Assembly (NCBI GenBank): GCA_965221465.1
Contig: OZ244892.1
Coordinates: forward strand, 3,782,001 to 3,846,000
DNA: 64,000 nucleotides
Source: Azophilus sp965221465
Lineage (GTDB): Bacteria; Pseudomonadota; Gammaproteobacteria; Pseudomonadales; Azotimanducaceae
Direction of reading: 5' to 3'
This document shows positions 17,244 through 25,841 of the stretch, one piece after another. Made by a program: the position numbers and the translations under genes. The notes under the pieces are model-generated. The model did not search any database and was not told where the DNA came from. It worked only from the letters and a program-made list of their open reading frames with translations. Every line of letters begins with the position of its first letter. Within the stretch, counting starts at the first letter, position 1.

Positions 17244-18245
17244 ATGACTGCACAACTGCCCATTCCATTCGGCTGGTATGCCGTCGGCTACAGCACAGAC
17301 CTCGACCCCGGCGATGTCGAGCCCATTTTCTACTTCGATCAGCACATGGTGCTGTTCCGCACCGAGAGCGGAGAAGCGCGCGTTCTCGAAGCCCACTGCC
17401 CACATCTGGGCGCACACCTCGGCCATGGTGGCAAGGTCGTCGGCGAAAACATCGCCTGCCCCTTTCACGCCTGGGAAATGAACGGCGATGGCGAGGTCGA
17501 GCACATCCCCTACGCCGAAACCATGCCCAAGCGAACCACCCAGGGTCCGTGCATTCGCAGCTACCCGGTGCAGGAGCGCAATCAGATGATCTGGGTGTGG
17601 TACCACCCGCGCCACGTACAGCCGCTCTTCGAACTGGAGGACATTCCGGAATTCTCCGATCCGAACTGGACAGAGCTCGAAAACTACGAGTGGGAATTCA
17701 ACTCACACCTTCAGGAAACCGGCGAAAACGCCGTGGACATCGCCCACTTCGTCTACGTACACAGCGCCCGTGAAATGCCCAAGGCCGAGGTGATCCTCGA
17801 CGGCTTCAAGCGCAAGACCGAAATGACGACCCTGGGCCCGGTCATTGACGATGACGGCAACCTCGACATGGACAGGCTCGAAGACAGCCACCTCGTCACC
17901 AAGTCCTGGGGGCCGGGCATGACCTGCCAGGAATTCAGCCGTGCCTTCAAGACCGTCATGATGGGCAGCGTCATTCCCATCGATGCGACCCGGCTGAAAT
18001 TGCGCTTCTCGTTTACCAAGCCGAAAGACATTTCCGAGATCTTCAACGTCTATACCGATGGGCTGATCGCAGAAATCGTCCGCCAGGTTGCCAACGACAT
18101 GCCGATCTGGGAGCACAAGATTTACCGCGAAAACCCCATTCTCTGCGACGGCGATGGCCCGATCGCCAAGTATCGCAAGTGGTTCAGCCAGTTTTACGAT
18201 GACGGCAACGAAGAAACGCCGGTCAAGCTGGTAAGCAGTAACTGA
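17244..18245 (+). CDS. Rieske non-heme iron oxygenase, alpha subunit (KshA-like)
   Basis: A 333-residue terminal oxygenase. The Rieske cluster ligands are Cys52, His54, Cys72 and His75 (CPHLGAH ... CPFHAWEM). The mononuclear iron site is ENAVDIAHFVYVH with His168 and His173 plus a downstream Asp. The family includes 3-ketosteroid 9-alpha-hydroxylase (KshA), cholesterol C7-desaturase and related steroid hydroxylases, and the length and early N-terminal Rieske domain fit KshA. It would hydroxylate a steroid using electrons from a reductase that is not encoded in this window. ATG 17244 follows GGGAG. It diverges from a TetR gene and converges with the KstD-like gene. Confidence 0.85.
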   Translation: MTAQLPIPFGWYAVGYSTDLDPGDVEPIFYFDQHMVLFRTESGEARVLEAHCPHLGAHLGHGGKVVGENIACPFHAWEMNGDGEVEHIPYAETMPKRTTQGPCIRSYPVQERNQMIWVWYHPRHVQPLFELEDIPEFSDPNWTELENYEWEFNSHLQETGENAVDIAHFVYVHSAREMPKAEVILDGFKRKTEMTTLGPVIDDDGNLDMDRLEDSHLVTKSWGPGMTCQEFSRAFKTVMMGSVIPIDATRLKLRFSFTKPKDISEIFNVYTDGLIAEIVRQVANDMPIWEHKIYRENPILCDGDGPIAKYRKWFSQFYDDGNEETPVKLVSSN

Positions 18246-18318
18246 AGCCCGCAGTTGGCGGCAGAGGCGCCAGCAGGCTCCCGTTGCGGCGTGGGCCTGA
18301 GCCTCTTTCAACCCTCTT

Positions 18319-20031
18319 CTAAGCCTCTTCCACCCCGGCGATGTGTTTGGCCGCCTGAAAACCGAATGTCATCGCCGGCCCGAGGGTCGAACCCGGCCCG
18401 GGATAAGTGGGCAATATCGCCGCACTGCAGTTCCCGACCGCATACAGGCCCGGAATGCTCGTGCCGTCCTCGCGCATGACCTGGGCGTTGGTGTTGGTGG
18501 CGAGCCCGCCATGGGTGCCGAAGTCTCCGGGTGTCAAACGCATGGCGTAGAAAGGCGCTTCGTCGATAGCAGCGAGACAGGGGTTTGGCTCAACCCGCGG
18601 GTCGCCGTAATAGCGGTCGTATGCCACGTCTCCCCTGCCATGTTCCAGGTCTTTGCCGGTTTCGGCGTAGGCATTCATTCTGCTGACGGTTTCTTTCAGG
18701 TTTTCCGCATTGATGCCCAACTCGGCGGCCAACTCGTCCAGGGTATCTGCTTTGGCGACGAACTTTTCTTCGAACCAGGATTTGGGAATCGTCCAGTCGG
18801 GTTTGACATCCGGCGTCATCAGCGGCCCGGCCAGATACGTGCGGCGGAAGCGTGCATCGAATATCTGATAGGCCGGCACGCAGGGACTATCCTCGGAATG
18901 CCGCTCGAAAAGCTGTAACTGATAGGCCATGTAGTTCTGAGATTCATTGCCGATGCGTCGCCCGTCCATATTGACCACGCAGGAACCCGGATAGGATTTT
19001 TCCATGATCGAAAGGCGCGGCGCAGGTTCCCCCGGGGTGACCAGCGTGGTGCACCACCATGCGCCCTGCATCAGGCGCGTGGCCGCCCCGATGCGCAGAC
19101 CCTCGCGAATCGCATCCCCCGTATTGGTCTTGCAGCCGGCACTCCAGGCCGCACTGGTGGGTTTGGGCAGATACTGCTCACGCATGGCCTGGTTGTGTTC
19201 GAACCCGCCGGCAGCGAGCACCACACCCCGGCGGGCGCGAATGCGACAGGGCTGGCCCGATTTTTCCACGACTGCGCCAACGACCGCGCCGGCATCGTCG
19301 GTGATCAGCTCGCGCATGGGCGTTTCGCGCCAGATTGGAACGCCCCGATCTTTCAGCGACAACCACAATCGCGTAACGCCGGCACAGCCGGTACACAGCC
19401 GCCGGGCGATGCCCCATTTCAGCAGCCAGGGCAGTTCTACCAGCCATTTGCCAACCAGACGGGCGGTGATTCCGACCCAGCCCGGCTGGCGCGCCATGAG
19501 AATCGCTGCTTCCGACTGGGTGAAATGGATATAGCCGAAAAGCCGCATCATGTGGTGGGTCAACTGCAGGTGGGCGAAGTCGCCGCCGAGCTCGGAGGCG
19601 TGGACGGGTTCCGGGTCGAGCGAGCGGTGGCCTTCTCTGGCGCCGGGTCGATCGGTGTAGTAGTCGGGATAGTGTTCGAGCGAATGGTAGCGGACCCGGG
19701 TGCGCGCATGCAGAAACTCGATCATCTTCGGACCGTTTTCGATGTAGGCATCGAGCATTTCGCCGGGCACGTCATTCGAAGGAATGGTCTGGCGCAGATA
19801 CTCCCGCGCATCCTCCAATGTATCTTCGGCGCCGGCTTCCTGCGCGTAGCGGTTGCAGGGTATCCACACCCCGCCACCGGAGATGGCGCTGGTGCCGCCG
19901 ATCTTTTCGGCCTTCTCCACCAGCAACACATCTTTCACGCCAAGTTCATGACAGCAGAGCGCAGCCGTCATCGCCCCGTTGCCGCTGCCGACGACCAGCA
20001 CATCAACCTCGTGATCGAACGAATCGCTCAC
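18319..20031 (-). CDS. kstD: 3-ketosteroid dehydrogenase-like FAD oxidoreductase
   Basis: A 570-residue flavoprotein of the fumarate reductase/KstD family. It has the ADP-binding GSGNGA at 15-20, EKAEKIGGTSAISGGGVWIPCN, a YPDYYTDRPG segment (121-130), VLAAGGFEHN, and the C-terminal block PFYAMRLTPGDFGTHGGL around Tyr495 followed by GLYAVGNCSA. These are hallmarks of 3-ketosteroid delta1- or delta4-dehydrogenases, which desaturate ring A. Delta1 versus delta4 specificity cannot be decided without alignment. It is the natural partner of KshA-type oxygenases: the two reactions together open ring B. It diverges from the second Rieske gene across an inverted repeat. Confidence 0.85.
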   Translation of the reverse strand: MSDSFDHEVDVLVVGSGNGAMTAALCCHELGVKDVLLVEKAEKIGGTSAISGGGVWIPCNRYAQEAGAEDTLEDAREYLRQTIPSNDVPGEMLDAYIENGPKMIEFLHARTRVRYHSLEHYPDYYTDRPGAREGHRSLDPEPVHASELGGDFAHLQLTHHMMRLFGYIHFTQSEAAILMARQPGWVGITARLVGKWLVELPWLLKWGIARRLCTGCAGVTRLWLSLKDRGVPIWRETPMRELITDDAGAVVGAVVEKSGQPCRIRARRGVVLAAGGFEHNQAMREQYLPKPTSAAWSAGCKTNTGDAIREGLRIGAATRLMQGAWWCTTLVTPGEPAPRLSIMEKSYPGSCVVNMDGRRIGNESQNYMAYQLQLFERHSEDSPCVPAYQIFDARFRRTYLAGPLMTPDVKPDWTIPKSWFEEKFVAKADTLDELAAELGINAENLKETVSRMNAYAETGKDLEHGRGDVAYDRYYGDPRVEPNPCLAAIDEAPFYAMRLTPGDFGTHGGLATNTNAQVMREDGTSIPGLYAVGNCSAAILPTYPGPGSTLGPAMTFGFQAAKHIAGVEEA

Positions 20032-20091
20032 CCGCGTTCTCCCTGAATCTCGGGGTATACGATCCGGATTCTACCCCGAAATCACCAATAG

Positions 20092-20138
20092 TCGCGAATT
20101 TTGACAATTAATGCCCTTACAACAAACTAAATTCGCGA
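20092..20138. promoter_or_regulatory. Candidate operator/promoter between kstD-like and Rieske genes
   Basis: A perfect 10-bp inverted repeat, TCGCGAATTT (20092-20101) and AAATTCGCGA (20129-20138), is separated by 27 bases. A TTGACA hexamer starts at 20101 inside it. A second TTGACT lies near 20144, followed 17 bases later by AACACT, which is another possible promoter for the Rieske gene. The AT-rich region separates divergent genes, so one regulator could control both. No known operator consensus is matched from memory. Confidence 0.5.
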
Positions 20139-20198
20139 TAATCTTGACTAAAAGCGCGCAGTCGGTAACACTAGTCTGCCTCAGAATCCAGGAGGCGA

Positions 20199-21287
20199 AT
20201 GAAAATGGCAACCACTGCTGAATACGGCCTGGGGTCATTCACCTTTCCGCGCGGCTGGTTCATGATCGCCGATGCCGAAGAACTCGAAGACGCCGTGCTG
20301 CCGCTGAGATTCTTCGGTCAGGAACTGGCACTGTATCGCGGCGAAAACGGTCAGCCCATTCTGCTGAATGCGATCTGCCCCCACATGGGCACCAACATCG
20401 CCCGCAACACCACATCTTATGTTGTGCTCGACGGCCACACCGAAGGCGATTCCATACGCTGCCCCTATCACGGCTGGCGCTTCGGTGCAGACGGCAAATG
20501 CAACGACATTCCTTACCACGACGGCCCGATCCCGCCCAAGGCAAAGCTGAAAGCCTGGCGGGTCGAAGAGCGTTACGGCTGCATCTGGGCGTGGCACGAC
20601 CCGGAGGGCGGCGAACCCGATTACGACATTCCGGCGATACCCGAGTGGGACGACCCCGCATGGATCAACTGGAAAATCGACCACCTCGGAGAGCTCGATA
20701 CCCATCCGAAAGAGATTCTCGACAACATGGCCGACTCTCCACACCTCGGCCCGGTTCATGGTTCTACGCTTTCGTACTTTGAAAACGAGATCAACGATCA
20801 CATCGTCATTCAACGCCAGGGGGGTGGACACAAGACCCTGGCCGATAGCAATACCCTGCTCGAAACAGATACTTTCTACACGGGCCCCGCAATTCTGCTG
20901 TCGCGTCTGACCGGCTTCTACACCGCCCTGATGATCATCACCCACGCACCGATTGACGATGGCCGCGTCAAGGTATGGCACGGGCTTCTCGTCAAGAATG
21001 AAACCGAGACGGTCACCGAAGAAGATATCGCAACCGCGCGGCAGTTTCAGGCAGACAGCCTGGCGGCTTTCGCCCAGGACTTCGACGTGTGGGAATCCAA
21101 GGCGCCTGCATTTCAGGTCATGCAGGTAAAAAGCGACGGGCCGTTCCACAAGGTTCGGGAGTGGTACAGTCAGTTCTACAACCCGCGCACAGAAATTCAG
21201 GATCGCCAAAGCAAGGTGAATGGCAGGTATTTCAGCAACTGGCTCGAGCCAGCGCCGGAAGCGGTTGTGGCGCGAGGGCGATACTGA
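20199..21287 (+). CDS. Rieske non-heme iron oxygenase, alpha subunit (KshA-like, long Rieske loop)
   Basis: A 362-residue terminal oxygenase. The cluster ligands are Cys60, His62, Cys88 and His91, but 25 residues separate CxH from CxxH, eight more than in the Rieske protein at 17244. The insertion is TTSYVVLDGHTEGDS. The catalytic iron motif is DNMADSPHLGPVH with His182 and His187. It is probably a steroid hydroxylase; position specificity is unknown and may differ from the other copy. AGGAGG stands three bases before the ATG at 20199 and nine before an ATG at 20205, so the real start may be 20205. It leads an apparent operon with the luciferase-like and SDR genes. Confidence 0.85.
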   Translation: MKMATTAEYGLGSFTFPRGWFMIADAEELEDAVLPLRFFGQELALYRGENGQPILLNAICPHMGTNIARNTTSYVVLDGHTEGDSIRCPYHGWRFGADGKCNDIPYHDGPIPPKAKLKAWRVEERYGCIWAWHDPEGGEPDYDIPAIPEWDDPAWINWKIDHLGELDTHPKEILDNMADSPHLGPVHGSTLSYFENEINDHIVIQRQGGGHKTLADSNTLLETDTFYTGPAILLSRLTGFYTALMIITHAPIDDGRVKVWHGLLVKNETETVTEEDIATARQFQADSLAAFAQDFDVWESKAPAFQVMQVKSDGPFHKVREWYSQFYNPRTEIQDRQSKVNGRYFSNWLEPAPEAVVARGRY

Positions 21288-21330
21288 TCGCGCGGCTGAA
21301 CCTCAGGGTCGGATTCTCGAAGTCGTATCG

Positions 21331-22191
21331 ATGAAGCTGGCTTTCAGCTCCATGAACACCCCCGCCGACCCGCACCCGGCGGAGCTGGCCCGGGCGCTCG
21401 AAGAACGTGGCTTCGAGTCGTTGTGGTACGGCGAGCACAGTCATATCCCCTGCGCGCGATTGACACCCTATCCGCCGGGCGGCGAAATGCCCGACCCTTA
21501 CAAGAACATGATGGATCCGTATCTGTCGTTGATGACCGCTGCAAACGCCACCACGACCCTGAAGCTGGGTACCGGCATAGCGCTGTTGATGGAACGCGAC
21601 ATCTTTTCGCAGGCGAAGACCATCGCCACCCTCGACAGGCTTGCAAACGGGCGCCTGATAATCGGTACCGGCGTTGGCTGGAATCGGGAAGCCTTCGAAA
21701 ACGTGAACCCGCACCCGTTCCACAAGCGCTATGCAGTACTTCGCGAAACCGTGGAAGCGACACGGGCGTTGTGGACCGAAGATGAAGTGAGCTATCAAGG
21801 CGCCTACATCCGATTCGATTCGGTCTGGTCCAACCCCAAACCCCACCAGCCCGGCGGGCCGAAAGTCTTTCTCGGGGCCATGGGTCCACTGGGCCGCCAG
21901 CATGCGGCACGCTGGGCCGACGGCTGGTACCCGGTGGACGTCGCCATGGGGGATGTGGCCGAAGCGGTGGCCGGCTTCCGCGAACAGGTCAATGCAGCAG
22001 GTCGCGACCCCGACGATGTCGAAATCAACATTCAGATCATGGATACCCACAATCTCGACAGGCTGCAGGCCTACAGGGATCTGGGCATTCAGCGGGCTAC
22101 CATCGGCGTTTCCATGGATCTCTGGGACCAGCCGGAAGCGGTCATGCCCATGATCGACAAATATGCAGAAGCGATCCCTAAACTCTCCTGA
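21331..22191 (+). CDS. LLM-class (luciferase-like) oxidoreductase
   Basis: A 286-residue luciferase-fold oxidoreductase. Key blocks are ELARALEERGFESLWYGEHSHIP, ATTTLKLGTGIALLMERDIFSQAKTIATLDRLANGRLIIGTGVGWNREAF and GPKVFLGAMGPLGRQHAARWADGWYPVD. In this family the GTGVGWN strand lies at the flavin/F420 site. The reaction is unknown. ATG 21331 was chosen because the frame upstream of it lies within the end of the Rieske gene. It follows the Rieske gene by 43 bases and precedes an SDR by 12, so all three are likely co-transcribed and may act on the same hydroxylated steroid. Confidence 0.85.
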   Translation: MKLAFSSMNTPADPHPAELARALEERGFESLWYGEHSHIPCARLTPYPPGGEMPDPYKNMMDPYLSLMTAANATTTLKLGTGIALLMERDIFSQAKTIATLDRLANGRLIIGTGVGWNREAFENVNPHPFHKRYAVLRETVEATRALWTEDEVSYQGAYIRFDSVWSNPKPHQPGGPKVFLGAMGPLGRQHAARWADGWYPVDVAMGDVAEAVAGFREQVNAAGRDPDDVEINIQIMDTHNLDRLQAYRDLGIQRATIGVSMDLWDQPEAVMPMIDKYAEAIPKLS

Positions 22192-22203
22192 CTGGAGCAG
22201 CAG

Positions 22204-22974
22204 ATGATCCTGAAAGACAAGGTCGTAATCGTGACCGGCGCCGGACCGGGGATGGGCCAGGCGCTCTGCCGGGGCGCCGCGAGAGAGGGCGCAAGGGTCG
22301 TAGTCTCGGCGCGCTCTGTCGATGCCATTGAGAACATCGCCGCCGACATCAGATCGAATGGCGGCGAGGCCATTGCGGTGCGTTGCGATGTCTCGAACAA
22401 TGACGATTGTCAGGCGATCGCCTCGGCCGCGCTCGATGAGTGGGGGCGCATCGACGGCCTGGTCCACTCTGCCTATTACCACCCGGATTGGGCAAACCTC
22501 GAAACGCATTCGCTGGAGCAGATCACCCGGGCATTCGACGTGATTGCCGCCGGCGGCGTGAGAATGGCTCAGGCCGTCATTCCAGCAATGAAAACACAGG
22601 GCGCCGGCTCTATCGTCAACATTTCGACCCTGGCCAGCCGTAAACCCATGCCCGGCGAAGGTGGCTACGCCATGGCCAAGGCGGCGCTCAATCAACTAAG
22701 CAGACAACTGGCAGTCGAACTCAGCGGCACCGGCATCCGGGTCAACACCGCATTGATGGGGTGGATGGACGGCGTACCGCTCAACACCTTCTTTTCCGCC
22801 ATGGGCGATGAAGGGGAAGCATTCCGCAAGCAGCGCGCGTCGGAAATACCCGTCGGCCACATTCCACCGGATCACCGGTGCGCCCGGGCGGCATATTTTC
22901 TGCTGTCGGACTACGCTTCCGAAATAACCGGCGCGGCCCTGGATGTCAATGGCGGTGACTGGGTCGCGCCGTGA
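22204..22974 (+). CDS. SDR family oxidoreductase
   Basis: A 256-residue SDR: TGAGPGMG cofactor motif, DVSNNDDCQAI, a variant NNAG position (VHSAYYHPDW in place of NNAG), NISTLASRKPMPGEGGYAMAKAA carrying Ser, Tyr and Lys, and the C-terminal GAALDVNGGDWVAP. The variant structural motif and the GxG sequence GPGMG set it apart from the FabG-like members in the window. The substrate is probably a steroid hydroxyl or ketone (inference). It ends the operon begun at 20199; immediately downstream base composition shifts to the lower-GC block. Confidence 0.85.
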   Translation: MILKDKVVIVTGAGPGMGQALCRGAAREGARVVVSARSVDAIENIAADIRSNGGEAIAVRCDVSNNDDCQAIASAALDEWGRIDGLVHSAYYHPDWANLETHSLEQITRAFDVIAAGGVRMAQAVIPAMKTQGAGSIVNISTLASRKPMPGEGGYAMAKAALNQLSRQLAVELSGTGIRVNTALMGWMDGVPLNTFFSAMGDEGEAFRKQRASEIPVGHIPPDHRCARAAYFLLSDYASEITGAALDVNGGDWVAP

Positions 22975-23107
22975 TCGGCCCATCGGCGCCCGGCCACCGC
23001 CGCGCGCGATGCTCTGACCGCCAACATCGCTCGACTCCGGCATGCACGACGTGGCGACGGACGCGCCGATATTGCCTTTGCAATCGCCGATGCGGCGAAC
23101 GTCTGTT
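22975..23107 (+). other. Possible gene remnant at island boundary
   Basis: Directly after the SDR stop the same frame stays open for about 50 codons with high-GC, coding-like content (for example ARDALTANIARLRHARRGD and AFAIADAANVCSAISHLSD) before a stop, without a start codon or ribosome site. It may be the truncated tail of a lost gene. Beyond about 23110 the sequence becomes AT-richer. Nothing recognisable lies between here and 23205. This is weak evidence and could be chance. Confidence 0.25.
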
Positions 23108-23205
23108 CCGCCATTTCACATCTATCTGACTGAAACCAGTGAGAAAACGAGAGTGCTCAGGATTTTGAAGCGCAAATGCGTACAAGTAGGCTCTACTGGA
23201 TGGCT

Positions 23206-25431
23206 CTACCCAGCTGACTCATACGGCATTTTGAATTGCTCAGGTGAGAGAAATCTGGTTAAAACGTTGTTGCTGATTTGGGCCACAGCGTTGTCGTAGC
23301 CGTTATGGCATAGCGCACCTGACCATGCGATGGACCCTGTTGAAAACACAGCACCCCCGGCTGGGGTTTCGAAGAACGTCAAGTCGGCGCGAACAGCAGG
23401 ATCATCACCGTGCGGCATCGATGCGGTAAGCTCTTCCACAACGCGAAGCATTTCAGGCGCTTCACTCTCAGAGGTTGCGAGCACCAGCGCATGAGCAGGC
23501 GAACCTAGATTGCGGTCATATCGATCAATTTCTTCACCGACAGCGCCTCCACCTCGTAAACCAAAGTCTCCAACGATGTCACCACCGACACCTTCGAAGA
23601 TAAATGCTGCTCGTGGGTCACTGGCAGCCTCCGTTTTTCGATAGTAGGTGGATTTGGAAAAGCCTTGTGCTGTGAAACCAACACCAACCAGTGAGTTTGG
23701 TGGACGTCCTTGATTGCGCCATAGCCCTCCATACTCGCCATTGAAGGCGTGATAATACTCTCCGGGTTCGGAAAACCACGCTCGTGTCCCACCTTCAGCT
23801 CGCCTCACCTCCATGGCACCAGGCCATTCGTCGCTGAAAGCGACACGCCAGTAAAACCCGTTTCCGCCCATGTACATCAATCGGCCGCTGTTTGCGAGGT
23901 ATTGTTCAAAGGCATCAAACATCCTGGTTGAGAGATACTCAGGGTGAGTACCCGTGATCACAGTCTGATAGCCATCGAGCCTCTCCACGCCATCCCGATG
24001 AACGTCGTGATCGGTAATGACATCGTATTCTCTGCCGGTAGCTTCCAGCCAATGCAGGATCGCTGTGTCGGCATTCAATCCCCACATTGTCGTATCGGGT
24101 CTCCAGTTGAGTAATGGGCGCAGGTAGGAGGAGTAGTGGATACCGCTCTTGTCGCGGTGAAGTTCGTACAGAGAGGCCCCAAACTCTGGGGTCTCCAGCA
24201 GCATCGCCATCTCGGGTAAGACCTCCAGGTGCCCATCACCAAGGAGTTGATCGACCATGTAACGTGCTCGCTCGTTCGCATAGGCCAGGTATGTTGCTGT
24301 GGACGCCACGAATGCGATGGGTGCATCTCTGGTGGTTGGCGCTGGAACGACAAAAAACGAAAGGTAATCTGTTTCTTGTTTAGATGTGATGCGGGCTGCA
24401 TACAACCCCGATCTGGTACCTGGTGGAACGGTCCAGTTGAATGATGGCTGCCAACGCATATCGTAAATGTCGTCTGCGTGAAAGTGGATGGCGCCGTATT
24501 CGATTGGCGCGACTCTCCAATCCCTGACGTCCCCTGTCCATCTGAAACCGGCAACAGCCCTGTTGGGCAAATTCTCTAGACGCCCAGTCAATTGGTTCTT
24601 TGAGAGATCCGATATTCGCCGAGTGGAAATGGCGAGGGAAAAGTCCCAGAAACCTTCAATACTGGAGTCTGTAATATCAGGGTGTGTACTCCAGATCAGT
24701 TGGTCAATCGAATCTGCGCTAATGGCACGAGAGAGTAATCTTGGTGCTTCCAGTCTGCCGTTGAATCCCGAGTGCGGACGTCGAATGTTCCTACGATCGA
24801 TCGATACCTTTGCAGCAAATGCGACTTCGTCGGCGGAAAACGTACTCAGTTTGCCTTCGCCGACCCCAGAGGCTTGGAAGAAGGAGGTACCGTCAATTGC
24901 ACTATTTGAGATTGGTGATTGGTGGATACTCACTGTGCCGGCATCAACGTTGTAAGAAACGCCGACAAGACTCCATCGCTTCACAGGTAGCGCCACTTGC
25001 AGCTTGACGAGCGACCGATCTCCGGTTTGAAAGCTAAGGTAACCAAATTCTGAAATCGCAAGCTCCCCACCTGCAAGCCCGGAAGCAATGACCTGTATGC
25101 TGTTGGCTTGCCCTTGTCGAGATGCCATAGTTGGGAACACTGCGCACCCGAAAGAAAACGACCTTATGCCTGAATCATTTTCAGGACGAGTCTCAATCCA
25201 GGCGAATGATCCAGAGGATAGCGTTTGCCGCTCGCCTTTATGGGTGCCTGAGAATCCCGCTGCGATTTCCTCCAATACGAGACCTGGCGAGCCTTCTTCC
25301 GTACCGCCGTGTGCGATTCGAATGAGATCAGCCTGGTACTCTGTTTCATCTTCGACGTGGACATAGAATGAAAGTGACTCCCCCTCGCTGACATTGATTC
25401 GGTTTCGGTATCCGGCAAACTTTTTCTTCAT
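23206..25431 (-). CDS. N,N-dimethylformamidase beta-subunit-like protein
   Basis: A 741-residue protein resembling the large subunit of N,N-dimethylformamidase. It opens with a beta-rich segment (NRINVSEGESLSFYVHVEDETEYQADLIRIAHGG) and continues with a LamG/jelly-roll-like region around residues 120-280. The C-terminal catalytic-type domain contains YLAYANERARYM, ITDHDVHRDG, TGTHPEYLS and YMGGNGFYWRV. The known enzyme hydrolyses an amide with an unusual Tyr/Glu-bound iron. Homologues occur in many clusters with unknown amide or other substrates. No small subunit is seen nearby. It is the last gene of the minus-strand arm of the island and has lower GC than the steroid genes. Confidence 0.75.
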   Translation of the reverse strand: MKKKFAGYRNRINVSEGESLSFYVHVEDETEYQADLIRIAHGGTEEGSPGLVLEEIAAGFSGTHKGERQTLSSGSFAWIETRPENDSGIRSFSFGCAVFPTMASRQGQANSIQVIASGLAGGELAISEFGYLSFQTGDRSLVKLQVALPVKRWSLVGVSYNVDAGTVSIHQSPISNSAIDGTSFFQASGVGEGKLSTFSADEVAFAAKVSIDRRNIRRPHSGFNGRLEAPRLLSRAISADSIDQLIWSTHPDITDSSIEGFWDFSLAISTRRISDLSKNQLTGRLENLPNRAVAGFRWTGDVRDWRVAPIEYGAIHFHADDIYDMRWQPSFNWTVPPGTRSGLYAARITSKQETDYLSFFVVPAPTTRDAPIAFVASTATYLAYANERARYMVDQLLGDGHLEVLPEMAMLLETPEFGASLYELHRDKSGIHYSSYLRPLLNWRPDTTMWGLNADTAILHWLEATGREYDVITDHDVHRDGVERLDGYQTVITGTHPEYLSTRMFDAFEQYLANSGRLMYMGGNGFYWRVAFSDEWPGAMEVRRAEGGTRAWFSEPGEYYHAFNGEYGGLWRNQGRPPNSLVGVGFTAQGFSKSTYYRKTEAASDPRAAFIFEGVGGDIVGDFGLRGGGAVGEEIDRYDRNLGSPAHALVLATSESEAPEMLRVVEELTASMPHGDDPAVRADLTFFETPAGGAVFSTGSIAWSGALCHNGYDNAVAQISNNVLTRFLSPEQFKMPYESAG

Positions 25432-25841
25432 TGTTGCTATACACAGAATTGCATTAGGTAACTGAATCTAGTCAATGATTAGGCGATGCAGGTGGTGAGC
25501 GATGACCCGGGACAACATGGATTTATTGTATCTTCTGATAGAGCAAAAACCAGAAACTGAATCCAGGCTGACCATAGTTGCTTCCCTTCCCTGTCTGATG
25601 GCAGATAAGCCAGCGCCTGGGCAATCAGTACATCCGCTGGCTGGTGATAAACCTTACAGAGGCGAAATCGAAACGGCACTTGCCTACCACGACATTACTC
25701 CATCACCATCCCTTGACCGGTTCGGTCGCAGCTATCTCGAGTGGATTCGGCTGTGAAGCCGCGCCATGGTGTTTTTTTCAAAGAAGAGATTTCAAACCCT
25801 GCTTGTTTGCTTTGCCCTCGGGTAGGAAGGGCGACGACCGC
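25432..25841. other. Intergenic region without a supported gene
   Basis: These 410 bases separate the dimethylformamidase-like and PhyH genes. Short open frames exist on both strands but none has a convincing ribosome site or family pattern. The 60 bases nearest 25432, read on the minus strand, are AT-rich and include TTGACT, so a promoter for the dimethylformamidase-like gene may lie there. I see no repeat or terminator. Confidence 0.5.

Noticed and set aside
21232..22695. Open frame of 487 codons on the minus strand opposite the luciferase-like and SDR genes.
   Set aside because: Same reason: the plus-strand proteins have clear motifs, and the minus-strand product is Arg/His/Val-rich and unrelated to any family.
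25479..25756. Short frames on both strands (66 and 84 codons) in the gap before the dimethylformamidase-like gene.
   Set aside because: No ribosome site, no similarity I can recall; one vaguely resembles a transposase tail, but the frame breaks and the match could not be supported.
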